This document shows positions 1 through 10,671 of a stretch of DNA of 43,860 nucleotides, one piece after another. The notes under the pieces were generated by a model. That model made no database searches and was not told the DNA's origin. It worked only from the letters and a program-made list of their open reading frames with translations. The position numbers and the translations under genes are program-made. The stretch spans positions 1 to 43,860 of the forward strand of contig CANQQW010000007.1 in assembly GCA_947626075.1 (NCBI GenBank), written 5' to 3'. Within the stretch, counting starts at the first letter, position 1. Each line of letters opens with the position of its first letter. The DNA comes from an uncultured Clostridia bacterium. Lineage in GTDB: Bacteria > Bacillota > Clostridia > UBA1381.

Positions 1-880
1 TGACCGCAATTTTTATCGGTTTTTTTATGCCGCGCGCGCGTTTTTCAACCTCATTGGCTATGGGTATAAGGTCAATCTGTGTTCTGCCGCAGGTAGGGCA
101 GGAAATAATTTCCGCATTCGTTTTTCTTAAACCGAGCACTTTCTGTATATCGTATGCCGCGTAGACCTCCTCCACAGGGTCAGCCGTAAGCGATACGCGC
201 ATGGTGTCGCCTATTCCGTCAGCTAACAGCGCGCCTATTCCGACGGCTGACTTTATCGTTCCGAAACGCATCGTCCCCGCCTCGGTAACGCCGATATGTA
301 ACGGTATATTGCTCGCTTTGCTGAATTTGCGGTATGCCTCAACAGTGGTCGGAACATCGGACACCTTGATGGAGACGACTATATCATCAAAATTCAAATC
401 CTTTAAAATTGCGATATGTCCCGCCGCGCTCTCAATAAGCGCGTCAGCTGTGACGCCGCCGTACTTTTTTAACAGGTGCTTTTCAAGCGAGCCGCCGTTC
501 ACGCCTATCCGTATCGGGATTTGCCGTTCCTTAGCCGCTTCGACGACCTGACGCACTCTGTCCCGGTCGCCGATGTTGCCGGGGTTTATCCTGACCTTAT
601 CCGCTCCGTTTTTAATACATTCCAGCGCCAAACGGTAATCAAAGTGTATATCAACCACAAGCGGTATACGGATTTTTCTTTTTATCTCCTTTACCGCGCG
701 AGCCGCGTCCATATCCGGCACGGCTACGCGGATAATCTCGCAGCCCGCGTCGGTAAGTTTCGCTATCTGTTCTACCGTCGCGTTGACGTCGCGCGTATCG
801 GTGTTACACATTGACTGTATTGCAACGGGATTTCCTCCGCCGATTTTCACTCCGCCTATATTTACTACTCTTGTTTTCAT
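1..880 (-). CDS. ispG: 4-hydroxy-3-methylbut-2-enyl diphosphate synthase (IspG/GcpE), 3' end outside window
   Basis: Penultimate enzyme of the MEP isoprenoid pathway; it reductively opens MEcPP to HMBPP using a 4Fe-4S cluster. My translation of the minus strand from the ATG at 880 gives 293 residues with no stop before the window edge. It starts [20 protein letters not shown] and carries the family segments [12 protein letters not shown] and [21 protein letters not shown] near residues 261-266 supplies two cluster cysteines; the third lies outside the window. A GAGGGGAG ribosome site precedes the ATG. It is the last visible gene of the pyrH-to-ispG operon, 32 bp after rseP. Dxr of the same pathway is two genes upstream. 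Confidence 0.96.
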   Translation of the reverse strand, partial: MKTRVVNIGGVKIGGGNPVAIQSMCNTDTRDVNATVEQIAKLTDAGCEIIRVAVPDMDAARAVKEIKRKIRIPLVVDIHFDYRLALECIKNGADKVRINPGNIGDRDRVRQVVEAAKERQIPIRIGVNGGSLEKHLLKKYGGVTADALIESAAGHIAILKDLNFDDIVVSIKVSDVPTTVEAYRKFSKASNIPLHIGVTEAGTMRFGTIKSAVGIGALLADGIGDTMRVSLTADPVEEVYAAYDIQKVLGLRKTNAEIISCPTCGRTQIDLIPIANEVEKRARGIKKPIKIAV

Positions 881-912
881 ACGTTACTCCCCTCTTGTCC
901 CTATCTTGCCCG

Positions 913-2064
913 CTAACTTACAAGACGCATTATGTCCTTAAAGGATATGAACAGAATGAACAGCATCAGGAGCATAAGTCCTATGCCATGCACAACGCCC
1001 TCTTTGTCGGGAGGTACCGGCTTTCTTCTTAGAATTTCAATCAGCACGAAGAATATCCTGCCTCCGTCCAGCGCCGGTATCGGCAACAGGTTAAATATGC
1101 CGAGGTTTATAGTAAGCAGCGCGATAAGGTTCAAAACATTTAACCAACTGTATTTACCCGAATTTACCGCGTTATTTACCTCACTCACTATACCTACCGG
1201 TCCCGACATTTCATCAACGCCGATTTTACCCGTAATCATCTGCCAGAACGACCGATATACCAGTCTTACGACAAATTTTGTTTCGTTCAGCGCTTCACCC
1301 CAAACGTTAAAGAAATTTATCTCCTCTTGCATAGGATTGAAGCCTATAATATAGCGCGTCGCAGTCCGCGTCTCGCCTACGAGCGAGTCGTTTTTTGGCA
1401 CATTTTCCGAATACGGCACAAACTCGCCTGTAGTATACCCGTTTATCGTATCGTTTACCTGAACGCCGTCCTCACCGTAAATCTGCTCAATGTACTGCTC
1501 GGATAATTTGAACGTAAACTTCATTTTCTCATCGCCGCGTTTTACTGTAACGGTTATGTCCTCGTCTTTGTCCACGCTCTGCTTATACAGTTCTATGTCA
1601 TTGTAAAATCCGACATGCTTACCGTTTATTTCTACAATCTCGTCACCGGGTCTAAGTCCCGCCTGCTCAATGTTGCTGTGCTCCACTATCGTATCTATGA
1701 CGTTTGTACTGACAGGCGAAACAGCCGGTACAATCACAAGAAAAAGCATAAATCCCAGTATAATATTAAAAACACCTCCCGCGAGCAGTACGAGAAGCCT
1801 TTTCCACGGTTTTTGGTTGACGAACGCTCTTTGGTCGGTATTGTCGGCATCGTCCTCGCCGTCGAATTTACAGTAACCGCCAAGAGGCAGCGCCCTTACC
1901 GAATATTGAGTCTCGCCCTTTTGTTTTTTGAAAATGGCGGGTCCCATACCTATTGAAAATTCGTCAACCTTGAATTTCAGGAGCTTTGCCACAATAAAGT
2001 GTCCAAACTCGTGCAGCGAAACCATGACAAGAAACATTATTATTGATACAAGCGCAGTTATCAC
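913..2064 (-). CDS. rseP: RIP metalloprotease RseP (site-2 protease)
   Basis: Intramembrane zinc protease that cleaves membrane-bound anti-sigma factors and remnant signal peptides. It has 383 aa. The zinc motif HEFGH is at residues 18-22 inside the first membrane helix. A PDZ domain lies mid-protein (GLRPGDEIVEINGKHV). The second metal and active-site segment NLLPIPALDGGR is near the C-terminus, followed by a last membrane helix. The start is GTG at 2064, nine bases after AGGAGG. It sits between dxr and ispG, the usual Firmicutes order. The 100 bp before it show no clear promoter, so it probably relies on the operon promoter. Confidence 0.96.
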   Translation of the reverse strand: MITALVSIIMFLVMVSLHEFGHFIVAKLLKFKVDEFSIGMGPAIFKKQKGETQYSVRALPLGGYCKFDGEDDADNTDQRAFVNQKPWKRLLVLLAGGVFNIILGFMLFLVIVPAVSPVSTNVIDTIVEHSNIEQAGLRPGDEIVEINGKHVGFYNDIELYKQSVDKDEDITVTVKRGDEKMKFTFKLSEQYIEQIYGEDGVQVNDTINGYTTGEFVPYSENVPKNDSLVGETRTATRYIIGFNPMQEEINFFNVWGEALNETKFVVRLVYRSFWQMITGKIGVDEMSGPVGIVSEVNNAVNSGKYSWLNVLNLIALLTINLGIFNLLPIPALDGGRIFFVLIEILRRKPVPPDKEGVVHGIGLMLLMLFILFISFKDIMRLVS

Positions 2065-2164
2065 TTAATTAAGCCTCCTAATAAATAATATATCCCGATA
2101 CATCACAGTTATCGGTAATGCGGCGGTCTTAGAGCAGCCCTCCCTACGCGTTTACGCGCGGAAA

Positions 2165-3310
2165 TCATTGCATGCAGAATACAAATTCCCTTGCCGCCTT
2201 ATCTGTCTCGAGTATATCCTCCAAAGACGGATTTTCGATATTTTGAATCTTGCTCATAGCCTTTGCTATAGCCTCCGATATGCCAAGATACGGTATTTTA
2301 CCCCTCATAAACAGTTCTACCGCCGCTTCGTCCGCGCTGTTAAACACTGTGGGCATTATACCACCCGCCTTAAGCGCGTCAAACGCAAGCGTAAGCGCGA
2401 AAAAAGTGTCCGTGTCCGGCTCTTCAAACGTGAGCGGCGAGTACTTTAATAGGTCAAGCTCGTTACCTTTCATAGGGAGTCTCGCGGGATACGTCAGCGC
2501 GTACTGTATCGGCAGGCGCATATCCGGCGCGCCGAGCTGAGCTATAACGGCGTTATCCGTAAATTCAACCATTGAATGTACAACACTCTGACGGTGTACA
2601 AGTACCTTTATGTTCTTCGTGCCAAACAGCCACCTTGCCTCGATTACCTCTAAGCCTTTATTCACGAGCGTTGACGAGTCGATTGTGACTTTCGCGCCCA
2701 TGTCCCAGTTAGGGTGCTTCAATGCGTCCTGCGGCGTGATGTTTCTTAACTCATCTCGTTTTTTACCGAAAAACGGTCCGCCGGACGCAGTTAATAGTAT
2801 GCGTTTTATTTCCCGATTATTACGGCAGCCTTGAAGCGACTGAAAAATCGCGCTGTGCTCGCTGTCTACGGGAAGTATTGTTACGTTGTTGCCGCGTGCC
2901 AGTTTCGTCACGATATGTCCGCCCGTGACAAGCGTTTCCTTGTTGGCGAGCGCTATATTTTTCTTCGCCTTAATCGCCTCGATGGTAGGTTCCAAGCCGG
3001 AAATTCCCACCACCGCCGTAACCACAGTATCTGCTCCGTCAATGCACGCGGCTTCAATAAGTCCGCCTCGTCCCGACACAACCTTTATCGGAGTATCGGC
3101 TAATTTTATTTTAAGCTCCGCCGCTCTATCCTCGTCCGTAACACAAACAAGCTCCGGCGAAAACTCCCTCGCCTGCGCTTCAAGCAACCGTATATTCGAC
3201 CGCGCCGACAGCGCGCGGATTTTTATATGCTCATACGCGCGCGCGATTTCAAGCGTCTGCGTACCGATCGAGCCTGTCGAACCCAAAACGGATATGTGTT
3301 TTTCTTCCAT
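2165..3310 (-). CDS. dxr: 1-deoxy-D-xylulose 5-phosphate reductoisomerase
   Basis: NADPH-dependent enzyme making MEP from DXP, the committed step of the MEP pathway. About 381 aa, normal for the family. The N-terminal Rossmann motif reads VLGSTGSIGTQTLEIAR. Metal and substrate residues lie in LPVDSEHSAIFQSLQG, and the catalytic loop in LLTASGGPF. The start is ambiguous: ATG at 3310 fits homologues, while an in-frame TTG at 3316 overlaps the cdsA stop. Coupling to cdsA is likely either way. The C-terminus EFVFCMQ ends normally. Confidence 0.96.
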   Translation of the reverse strand: MEEKHISVLGSTGSIGTQTLEIARAYEHIKIRALSARSNIRLLEAQAREFSPELVCVTDEDRAAELKIKLADTPIKVVSGRGGLIEAACIDGADTVVTAVVGISGLEPTIEAIKAKKNIALANKETLVTGGHIVTKLARGNNVTILPVDSEHSAIFQSLQGCRNNREIKRILLTASGGPFFGKKRDELRNITPQDALKHPNWDMGAKVTIDSSTLVNKGLEVIEARWLFGTKNIKVLVHRQSVVHSMVEFTDNAVIAQLGAPDMRLPIQYALTYPARLPMKGNELDLLKYSPLTFEEPDTDTFFALTLAFDALKAGGIMPTVFNSADEAAVELFMRGKIPYLGISEAIAKAMSKIQNIENPSLEDILETDKAAREFVFCMQ

Positions 3311-3312
3311 GA

Positions 3313-4191
3313 TCAATCTATAAATGCCCCCACTACCGTCACGATCAACATTATAAAGTGTATGATCGGCGCAATATACATAACACTGTCAAATCTGTCC
3401 ATAAACCCGCCGTGTCCCGGAAATATCCACCCAAAGTCCTTAATTCCCGCGTCGCGTTTTATCGCGGACGCTGTCAAATCACCTATCTGCGACAGCGTTC
3501 CGCAAACAAGCCCGTATATTGCCACTATAACATACGAGTTCGGATTTGTCTTAAAAATTAAATTCCAATCTCCGGAATAATGGAAATACCTATTTACAAT
3601 AAATGTGTATATCAAGCAAGCAATTATCGCGCCGATCACTCCGCCTATTGAGCCTTCTACTGTCTTTTTCGGGCTTACATTCGGTATCAGCTTATGCCTT
3701 CCCAAAAATCTTCCGGAAAAATACGCGAATGTGTCACACGACCATGCGCATATAAAAATCAATAGCATATACGGCGTTCCGTACACAGCCTTTGCCAGCC
3801 ACACGCAGCCCATTGATACTACGATATACAGCGTCATAAACCCGCTTGACAAAATATCCTTATAATCACGTTTGCCGTGTTCAAACACAGCCAACGCCAT
3901 ATAAAGCATAATTGACACAATGACCATTGCAAATACATATACATATGATATTGTAAGTATTCCGACATGATCTTCAAATAATGAAGAAACCATGGGTACG
4001 GCAAGGATAAGCGCAGCCGAAACAAATCCGACTGCTTTCGTCGCAGTATCGGCTTTGGTCGCGGTGTAGCACTCTAAAAGCATCATAAATATCACCGCCG
4101 CGAGCGCTATTGTGAATACGGCGGGCGGTGCGAGCAGCACCGCTATAAATACCGCCAAAGCGACCGCCGCAGTTATAATTCTCGTTTTCAT
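3313..4191 (-). CDS. cdsA: Phosphatidate cytidylyltransferase (CDP-diglyceride synthase)
   Basis: Integral membrane enzyme forming CDP-diacylglycerol from CTP and phosphatidic acid, feeding phospholipid synthesis. It has 292 aa with about eight hydrophobic segments. The family signature lies near the C-terminus: SAIKRDAGIKDFG, then PGHGGFMDRFDS. The ATG at 4191 follows uppS after 3 bp, so the two are probably coupled. This uppS-cdsA-dxr-rseP order is widely conserved in Firmicutes. Confidence 0.95.
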   Translation of the reverse strand: MKTRIITAAVALAVFIAVLLAPPAVFTIALAAVIFMMLLECYTATKADTATKAVGFVSAALILAVPMVSSLFEDHVGILTISYVYVFAMVIVSIMLYMALAVFEHGKRDYKDILSSGFMTLYIVVSMGCVWLAKAVYGTPYMLLIFICAWSCDTFAYFSGRFLGRHKLIPNVSPKKTVEGSIGGVIGAIIACLIYTFIVNRYFHYSGDWNLIFKTNPNSYVIVAIYGLVCGTLSQIGDLTASAIKRDAGIKDFGWIFPGHGGFMDRFDSVMYIAPIIHFIMLIVTVVGAFID

Positions 4192-4194
4192 TTG

Positions 4195-4932
4195 TTATAT
4201 ACCCCCAAATCGTCTGCCCCTATTCTGAAAATCCAGTACCGCCTGTCTGAAATCGGCGGGCGTGAAATCAGGCCACAGCTTATCCGTAAACCACATTTCC
4301 GCGTAACTTACCTGCCACAGCATGAAGTTTGACAGCCTCTGCTCGCCGCTCGTGCGTATAAGCAGATCCACGTCAGGCTGATTGGCGGTGTAAAGCGCGT
4401 TTTCAAAGTCCCGTGCCGTAATTGAATCGGGATTTATTTTACCCTCTTTTGCGGCAGAGGCAAGCTTTTTAGCCGCGCGCACTATTTCCTCTCTCGCTCC
4501 GTAGTTTAAGGCGATGTTCATAACAATACCGTCGTTTTTGCTTGTGAAATTCTCGGTCTTTATAATCTGTTCCTGAATTTCTTCGCTTAACTCCATGCGT
4601 GAACCTATAACCTTTATTTGTACGTTTTCACCCGCCAAGTCGCGCTCGGCGTTACGAAGATACCCCAAAAGCAGGTTCATCAGGTAATCGACTTCCTCTT
4701 TTGGACGCTTCCAGTTTTCTGTTGAAAACGCGTAGACGGTAATGTATTTGATACCCATGTTATTGGCCTCTGTGATGATTTTTTTCAGACTGTCCGCGCC
4801 CGCGCTGTGTCCCGCGCTTCGCGGCAGACCGCGCTTTTTTGCCCAGCGTCCGTTACCGTCCATTATCACGCCTACGTGTTTCGGCAGACGCGTCAAATCT
4901 ATTTCTTTGTTTGTTTTACGCTTAAACAGCAT
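4195..4932 (-). CDS. uppS: Isoprenyl transferase (undecaprenyl diphosphate synthase)
   Basis: Cytosolic cis-prenyltransferase that elongates farnesyl diphosphate with isopentenyl diphosphate to the C55 carrier lipid for cell-wall and surface-glycan assembly. It has 245 aa. The substrate motif VIMDGNGRWAKKR places catalytic Asp at residue 25. YAFSTENWKRP and the C-terminal RTSGEQRLSNF are family hallmarks. The ATG at 4932 has an AGGA site eight bases upstream. A 96-bp gap separates it from frr and holds a dispersed palindromic repeat. Confidence 0.96.
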   Translation of the reverse strand: MLFKRKTNKEIDLTRLPKHVGVIMDGNGRWAKKRGLPRSAGHSAGADSLKKIITEANNMGIKYITVYAFSTENWKRPKEEVDYLMNLLLGYLRNAERDLAGENVQIKVIGSRMELSEEIQEQIIKTENFTSKNDGIVMNIALNYGAREEIVRAAKKLASAAKEGKINPDSITARDFENALYTANQPDVDLLIRTSGEQRLSNFMLWQVSYAEMWFTDKLWPDFTPADFRQAVLDFQNRGRRFGGI

Positions 4933-4971
4933 GTTCTATTCCTTTCGGATTTATTTTTTTAATACGCAAAA

Positions 4972-4998
4972 CGGGCGACCGCGAGGGTCGCCCCTACG
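4972..4998. repeat. Dispersed palindromic repeat (GGGCGACC hairpin with CTACG flank)
   Basis: A perfect 8-bp inverted repeat, GGGCGACC (4973-4980) and GGTCGCCC (4986-4993), with a 5-base loop and a CTACG flank. The same core and flank recur at 30417-30442, with a variant at 30457-30479, so this is a family of short interspersed hairpins. It sits between frr and uppS inside an operon. There is no strong T-run on the minus strand, so it is unlikely to be a full terminator. Confidence 0.75.
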
Positions 4999-5028
4999 AT
5001 TTTACAATTTTAATGCGGACGTGCGCCA

Positions 5029-5580
5029 TTATACCTCTAATATTTCTTTCTCTTTCGCGGCGCATATATCATCTATTTCCTTGATATACTTGTCCGTCAA
5101 ATTCTGAATGTCTTTCTCCGCGCCCTTAACGTCGTCCTCGGTCATTTCGCCGTCCTTTTTCTGCTTCTTAAAGTCCTCAAGAGCGTCGCGTCTCGCGTTG
5201 CGTATCTGTACCTTGGCTTCCTCGGTGTACTTCTTAACCGTTTTTACAAGTTCTTTTCTTCTTTCCTCCGTAAGCGGCGGAAAGTTCAGTCTGATAACTT
5301 TACCGTCGTTTTGCGGAGCTATACCTATATCGGACGCGTTTATAGCCTTTTCTATATCTTTCAAAACAGACGCGTCCCACGGCTGAATTACGAGAAGCCT
5401 CGGTTCGGGCGACGAGATAGAGCCTACCTGCTGGATAGGCGTCATTGTGCCGTAGTAGTCGATAGACACCTTATCGAGTACGGACGGATTTGCGCGTCCG
5501 GCGCGTATAGTCTTTAACTCGCTTGCGTAGCCGTTTATTCTTTTTTCCATTCTTGCTTCCACTTCGGGATATTTGCCCAT
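5029..5580 (-). CDS. frr: Ribosome recycling factor
   Basis: Works with EF-G to split post-termination ribosomes. 183 aa from the chosen start, the normal length. Hallmarks are LKTIRAGRANPSVLDKV near the N-terminus, PPLTEERRKELVK in the second half, and a long charged helix to the C-terminus. Two in-frame ATGs (5586 and 5580) follow AGGAGGAA. The second has proper spacing of about 8 bases, so 5580 is preferred. It lies 31 bp downstream of pyrH in the pyrH-frr-uppS order. Confidence 0.96.
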   Translation of the reverse strand: MGKYPEVEARMEKRINGYASELKTIRAGRANPSVLDKVSIDYYGTMTPIQQVGSISSPEPRLLVIQPWDASVLKDIEKAINASDIGIAPQNDGKVIRLNFPPLTEERRKELVKTVKKYTEEAKVQIRNARRDALEDFKKQKKDGEMTEDDVKGAEKDIQNLTDKYIKEIDDICAAKEKEILEV

Positions 5581-5611
5581 AATCATTTCCTCCTATACCG
5601 TTACTTTATTT

Positions 5612-6331
5612 TTACAGCACACCGCTGTCGTTTACAAGTGTTCCTATTCTGTCGCCTTTTACCGCTCTTACAATATTGGCGGGGTCGTTAAGTCCGAAAA
5701 CGAGAATAGGCACGTTATTGTCGCGGCAAAGCGACGCCGCCGTGGAATCCATAACTCCGAGATTTTTTGAAAGAATATCGCTGAAAGAAAGTACATCATA
5801 TTTCTTGGCGTTCGGGTTAATGTTGGGGTCGCTGTCATATACCGCGTCAACCTTTTTCGCAAGAAGTATTACGTCTGCGTCCGTCTCGACTGCCCTCAAA
5901 GCTGCCGCCGTATCGGTTGACATGAACGGGTTGCCTGTTCCGCAGCCGAAAATGACTACTCTGCCTTTCTCCAAATGTCTCTCCGCCTTGCCTCTGATAT
6001 ACGGTTCCGCTACCTGACGCATTTCTATAGCTGTCTGCACTCTCGTCGGAACGTCAAAGTTCTCAAGCGCGCTGCAAAGCGCCAGTGCGTTTATCGCGGT
6101 GGCGAGCATACCCATGTGGTCGGCTCTTGTTCTGTCCATATTCTCGCTGCTTCTGCCGCGCCAAATGTTACCGCCTCCCACGACTATGGATACCTGTACT
6201 CCCATATCAACGACCTTTTTGACATTTTCGCTGATACGTTCCAGCGTACCCTCGTCGAGACCGAAGCCGTTGGCGCCCGCAAGTGCTTCACCGCTTATCT
6301 TTAAAAGCACCCTTTTGTACTTAGCCTTCAT
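5612..6331 (-). CDS. pyrH: UMP kinase
   Basis: Amino-acid-kinase-fold enzyme phosphorylating UMP to UDP, usually a hexamer controlled by UTP and GTP. It has 239 aa. The N-terminal phosphate-binding motif is [14 protein letters not shown], followed by the [11 protein letters not shown] loop. UMP and ATP binding segments are [19 protein letters not shown] and [11 protein letters not shown]. The ATG at 6331 follows a strong GGAGG. It is the first gene after a clear SigA promoter, so it leads the seven-gene operon ending in ispG. Confidence 0.96.
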   Translation of the reverse strand: MKAKYKRVLLKISGEALAGANGFGLDEGTLERISENVKKVVDMGVQVSIVVGGGNIWRGRSSENMDRTRADHMGMLATAINALALCSALENFDVPTRVQTAIEMRQVAEPYIRGKAERHLEKGRVVIFGCGTGNPFMSTDTAAALRAVETDADVILLAKKVDAVYDSDPNINPNAKKYDVLSFSDILSKNLGVMDSTAASLCRDNNVPILVFGLNDPANIVRAVKGDRIGTLVNDSGVL

Positions 6332-6362
6332 AAGTAATATCCTCCTTTGTTTAGCTATATTT

Positions 6363-6391
6363 ATTATACATTAGTTCTTCGGAAAATGCAA
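6363..6391 (-). promoter_or_regulatory. SigA promoter of the pyrH-frr-uppS-cdsA-dxr-rseP-ispG operon
   Basis: On the minus strand, TTGCAT (6386-6391) is followed by 17 bases and a perfect TATAAT (6363-6368), about 32 bases before the pyrH start. It lies between the tgt stop and pyrH, so the pyrH operon can be transcribed independently of queA-tgt. Confidence 0.8.
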
Positions 6392-6416
6392 CCATGAATA
6401 TTGATTATTTTACGTG

Positions 6417-7565
<1,149 letters not shown>

Positions 7566-8591
7566 TTATCTTATAAACATAGCGTCTCCGAATGAGAAAA
7601 AGCGGTACCTTTCCCTTACCGCCTCATCGTAGGCGTTAAGCACATTTTCCCTGCCCGCAAACGCGCTTACGAGCATGATAAGCGTCGATTCGGGCAGATG
7701 AAAGTTCGTTATAAGCGCGTCGATAACGTGAAACTTCTTACCCGGATAAATGAATATGTCCGTCCAGCCGGTGCTCGCGTGAAGCTCCTTGTCCTCAGCC
7801 CCCGCCGTTTCAAGCACACGCGTAGCCGTAGTTCCGACCGCCAATATCCGTCCGCCGTTTTCCTTTGTCCTGTTCACAAGCTCCGCCGTTTCCTTTGGCA
7901 GTACATAAAATTCCGAGTGCATTTTATGGTCAAGTATATCGTCCGCCTTTACGGGACGAAATGTGCCAAGTCCCACATGGAGAGTAAGATAGCCGATATT
8001 AACGCCCTTTTCCTGTATTTTTTTTAATAATTCGGGCGTAAAATGCAGTCCCGCCGTCGGCGCGGCGGCGCTGCCGCTGTTCTTGGCGTACACCGTTTGA
8101 TAACGGTCCTTATCGTCAAGCTTCTTCGTTATATAGTGCGGAAGCGGCATTTCTCCAAGCTTATCAAGCACTTCTTCAAAAACGCCGTCGTACTTGAATT
8201 TAACGATACGGTTACCATCGTTTACAATGTCCAGTACCTGCGCTTCCAGCTCGCCGTTGCCGAATACAAATTCCGCTCCTATCTTAGCCTTACGTCCCGG
8301 CTTTAAGATGACCTCCCATTCGTCGAGTGAGCGTTTATTAAGCAAAAGGAACTCAATCGCGCCGCCGCTGTATTTCTTGTTTCCGTACAGTCTGGCGGGG
8401 ATCACCTTTGTGTCGTTTAATATGAGCGCATCGCCCGGGTGAAGCTCATCTAAAATGTCGTAAAAGCGCTTGTGCTCTGTCTTTCCGCTTACTCTATCAA
8501 GTACCATAAGACGCGATGAACTCCTGTCTTTAAGGGGTTCCTGAGCTATAAGCTCCTGCGGCAACTCGTAATAAAAATCTGACCTTTTCAA
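7566..8591 (-). CDS. queA: S-adenosylmethionine:tRNA ribosyltransferase-isomerase
   Basis: Transfers and isomerises the ribosyl part of SAM onto preQ1-tRNA to give epoxyqueuosine-tRNA. It has 341 aa. It starts [20 protein letters not shown], and [10 protein letters not shown] and [11 protein letters not shown] are diagnostic segments. C-terminal [20 protein letters not shown] is conserved. The start is TTG at 8591, eight bases after AGGAG; no ATG fits better. No convincing promoter was seen in the repeat-rich 400 bp upstream. Confidence 0.96.
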   Translation of the reverse strand: MKRSDFYYELPQELIAQEPLKDRSSSRLMVLDRVSGKTEHKRFYDILDELHPGDALILNDTKVIPARLYGNKKYSGGAIEFLLLNKRSLDEWEVILKPGRKAKIGAEFVFGNGELEAQVLDIVNDGNRIVKFKYDGVFEEVLDKLGEMPLPHYITKKLDDKDRYQTVYAKNSGSAAAPTAGLHFTPELLKKIQEKGVNIGYLTLHVGLGTFRPVKADDILDHKMHSEFYVLPKETAELVNRTKENGGRILAVGTTATRVLETAGAEDKELHASTGWTDIFIYPGKKFHVIDALITNFHLPESTLIMLVSAFAGRENVLNAYDEAVRERYRFFSFGDAMFIR

Positions 8592-8668
8592 CTTTTTTTC
8601 TCCTTTTTTTCTCTAATTACGAACAAAATCAGGTGTTTTTTCACTCAAAAACAGCCAAATTTTATTTA

Positions 8669-8920
8669 ATATCCGCGCGGCGAGGCTGCTTTCGGGGAAA
8701 CGGAAGCTGTCCGGCAATCCGTGCGGCGGGGGCTGCTTTCGGGGAAACGGAAGCTGTCCGGCAATCCGCGCGGCGAGGCTGATTTTGGGGGAACGGAAGC
8801 TGTCCGGCAATCCGCGCGGCGGGGGCTGCTTTTGGGGAAACGGAAGCTGTCCGGCAATCCGCGCGGCGGGGGCTGCTTTTGGGGAAGCGGAAGCTGTCCG
8901 AAAATCCGCGCGGCTAAAAA
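8669..8920. repeat. Minisatellite of about 5.5 copies of a 46-47 bp unit in a 418-bp intergenic region
   Basis: The word CGGAAGCTGTCCG starts at 8701, 8748, 8794, 8841 and 8888 (spacing 47, 46, 47, 47), with a partial unit before the first and a diverged end after the last. Each unit contains the palindrome CCGCGCGG and G-runs. Because 47 is not a multiple of 3 and stops are absent, several frames stay open on both strands. These give spurious Pro/Arg-rich reading frames such as 8613-8978 minus, with no ribosome site or family match. The rest of 8592-9009 holds only a short duplicated segment (see the GUS-tail finding). Confidence 0.9.
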
Positions 8921-9009
8921 GCGCGGGAGAATCCTGTTTCGCTCCAAATTTTCCAAATATTTCCTTGACATGCCGCACATGATTTTGGAAAACGCATATG
9001 GCGGGGATT

Positions 9010-10671
9010 TTATTTCACTCTGTGTTTTCCAAATATTTCCCTAACTGTGTCATACGCGATTTTGGGGCGGCGGTACTCGTCGACGACGCCCTTGTTGTTA
9101 TGGCAGCGTGCGCGGCTTTGGAACCACTCGCCCTCCTCCGTGACGCGGCAGTCGGCAAACTGCCATACGAATACGCCGCTTATCCTATCGTCATTCAGGT
9201 ACACATCGAGATTATCGCGCAGTATGTCCGACTGACCCTCCTCGCTCCATTTGCAGCGGGAGGGGTCACGGCAGCCGTAAATCGCAGCCGCGCCGACCTC
9301 GCTTACGATTATCGGCTTGTCCGCGCCGCCCGATTTATAGATCCACTCTATCTCCTCGTCGTTTCGCTTTGCAATATCGCAGTTTTGGTACCAGTTCGAG
9401 TACATATTAAATGACACCACGTCGGGCAAATCGAGGCAAATATCGGTAAAGTGGCGGCACGTCGCGGAGGTTGTCGGACGCGTTTTATCCATAGCTTTGA
9501 TTTGTTCGTACTGCTTTTTATACATTCTCCGCCCCTCGTCGGTCTCGGACGCGCACTCGTTCAATATGCCCCATATCACGATCGAGGGGTGGTTATAATG
9601 ATTTTCAATCATCTCGCGTATGCAGCCCTCACATTGACGCTCGAAATTCGGGTTCTGCATATCCTTTAGGAGAAGTCCGCGCGCGTGGTTTTCCTCCCAG
9701 ACCATTATGCCGCGCTCGTCGCACAGGTCGAGAAAACGCTCGTCGTTGGGGTAGTGGCAGGTGCGGACGGCGTTCGCGTTCGCGGCTTGCATTAAGTCCA
9801 TGTCCTGTACCATGTGCTGCAAAGAAACCGCGCAGCCGTCTACGGCGTAGTCCTCGTGGCGGTTAAAGCCTTTGAGAAATACTGGCTTGCCGTTCATGTA
9901 AATTTTAGTGTCCCTTACCTCTATTACGCGGAAGCCGACGCGCTCAATAAGGTCGTCAACCGTTTTGCCGCCGACCGAGAGCGCCGCAGTAAGCTCGTAC
10001 AAATTCGGCTCGCCGACGAACCACGGCTTTATATTGTCAAATTCCCGGGTAAACGTCACGGTCGTATCGGACGCGGCGGGTACTTTGATTTCACGCTCCG
10101 TCTCCGTACCTGCCAGCAAAGTCTTTACCGTTACTGTCCGCGCTTTATACGAAATATTTTTAATTATTATCTCCGTCGCCGCGCTCCATTTGCCGTCTGT
10201 AAGTGACGGCGTGAAACGCACGCGCTCGATGTACACATCGCCGATATATTCAAGCGCGACGGGGCGCGTTATGCCGCCGTAGGTGTAGTAGTCGTTGGGA
10301 ATGTGCAGCGCGCTGCGTTCGCTAAAGGAGTTGTCAACTTCGACGCGTATCTCATGCTCACCCGCGCTCACGTCGGGAACAACAGCCGAAAACGGCATGA
10401 ACGCGTTGTAGTGGTGCGCGGTTTTTACGCCGTCAAAGTACACGTCTGCGGTGTGGCTCACGCCCTTAAATTCAAGGCGGATATTGCCTGACCGTTTTAT
10501 GTAAACCTTTTTCGTGTACGTACCCTGTCCGCGGTAATTGAGCAAATCGGGGTGTTGCTCCCAGCACCCGGGAACGGGCAATTTATACGTTTTTCCCTTT
10601 GTCTCAAAATCCCATATTCCGTCAAGTTCGCGCGTTTCTCTTACGCGGTGCGTGTCAAAAAGTCTTATCAT
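9010..10671 (-). CDS. Glycoside hydrolase family 2, probable beta-glucuronidase
   Basis: Predicted to release glucuronic acid from glycosides. It has 553 aa: an N-terminal jelly-roll sugar-binding domain (about 1-145), an immunoglobulin-like domain (about 150-250) and a TIM barrel (about 255-553). The acid/base is Glu372 (WGILNE) and the nucleophile Glu458 (IVSE). The N-x-K motif that recognises the glucuronate carboxylate is present as Asn525-Asn526-Lys527 (HNNKG), favouring beta-glucuronidase over beta-galactosidase. There is no signal peptide, so it is cytoplasmic. Its ATG overlaps the stop of the upstream hydrolase by 4 bp. No sugar transporter is nearby. Exact substrate is inferred. Confidence 0.88.
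   Translation of the reverse strand: MIRLFDTHRVRETRELDGIWDFETKGKTYKLPVPGCWEQHPDLLNYRGQGTYTKKVYIKRSGNIRLEFKGVSHTADVYFDGVKTAHHYNAFMPFSAVVPDVSAGEHEIRVEVDNSFSERSALHIPNDYYTYGGITRPVALEYIGDVYIERVRFTPSLTDGKWSAATEIIIKNISYKARTVTVKTLLAGTETEREIKVPAASDTTVTFTREFDNIKPWFVGEPNLYELTAALSVGGKTVDDLIERVGFRVIEVRDTKIYMNGKPVFLKGFNRHEDYAVDGCAVSLQHMVQDMDLMQAANANAVRTCHYPNDERFLDLCDERGIMVWEENHARGLLLKDMQNPNFERQCEGCIREMIENHYNHPSIVIWGILNECASETDEGRRMYKKQYEQIKAMDKTRPTTSATCRHFTDICLDLPDVVSFNMYSNWYQNCDIAKRNDEEIEWIYKSGGADKPIIVSEVGAAAIYGCRDPSRCKWSEEGQSDILRDNLDVYLNDDRISGVFVWQFADCRVTEEGEWFQSRARCHNNKGVVDEYRRPKIAYDTVREIFGKHRVK

Noticed and set aside
8669-8920. CRISPR array
   Set aside because: The copies are contiguous with no unique spacers, and no cas genes are present.
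8613-8978. Pro/Arg-rich ORF across the tandem repeat (121 codons, minus) and overlapping ORFs in other frames
   Set aside because: The 47-bp unit is open in several frames on both strands, so length is not evidence of coding; no ribosome site was seen.
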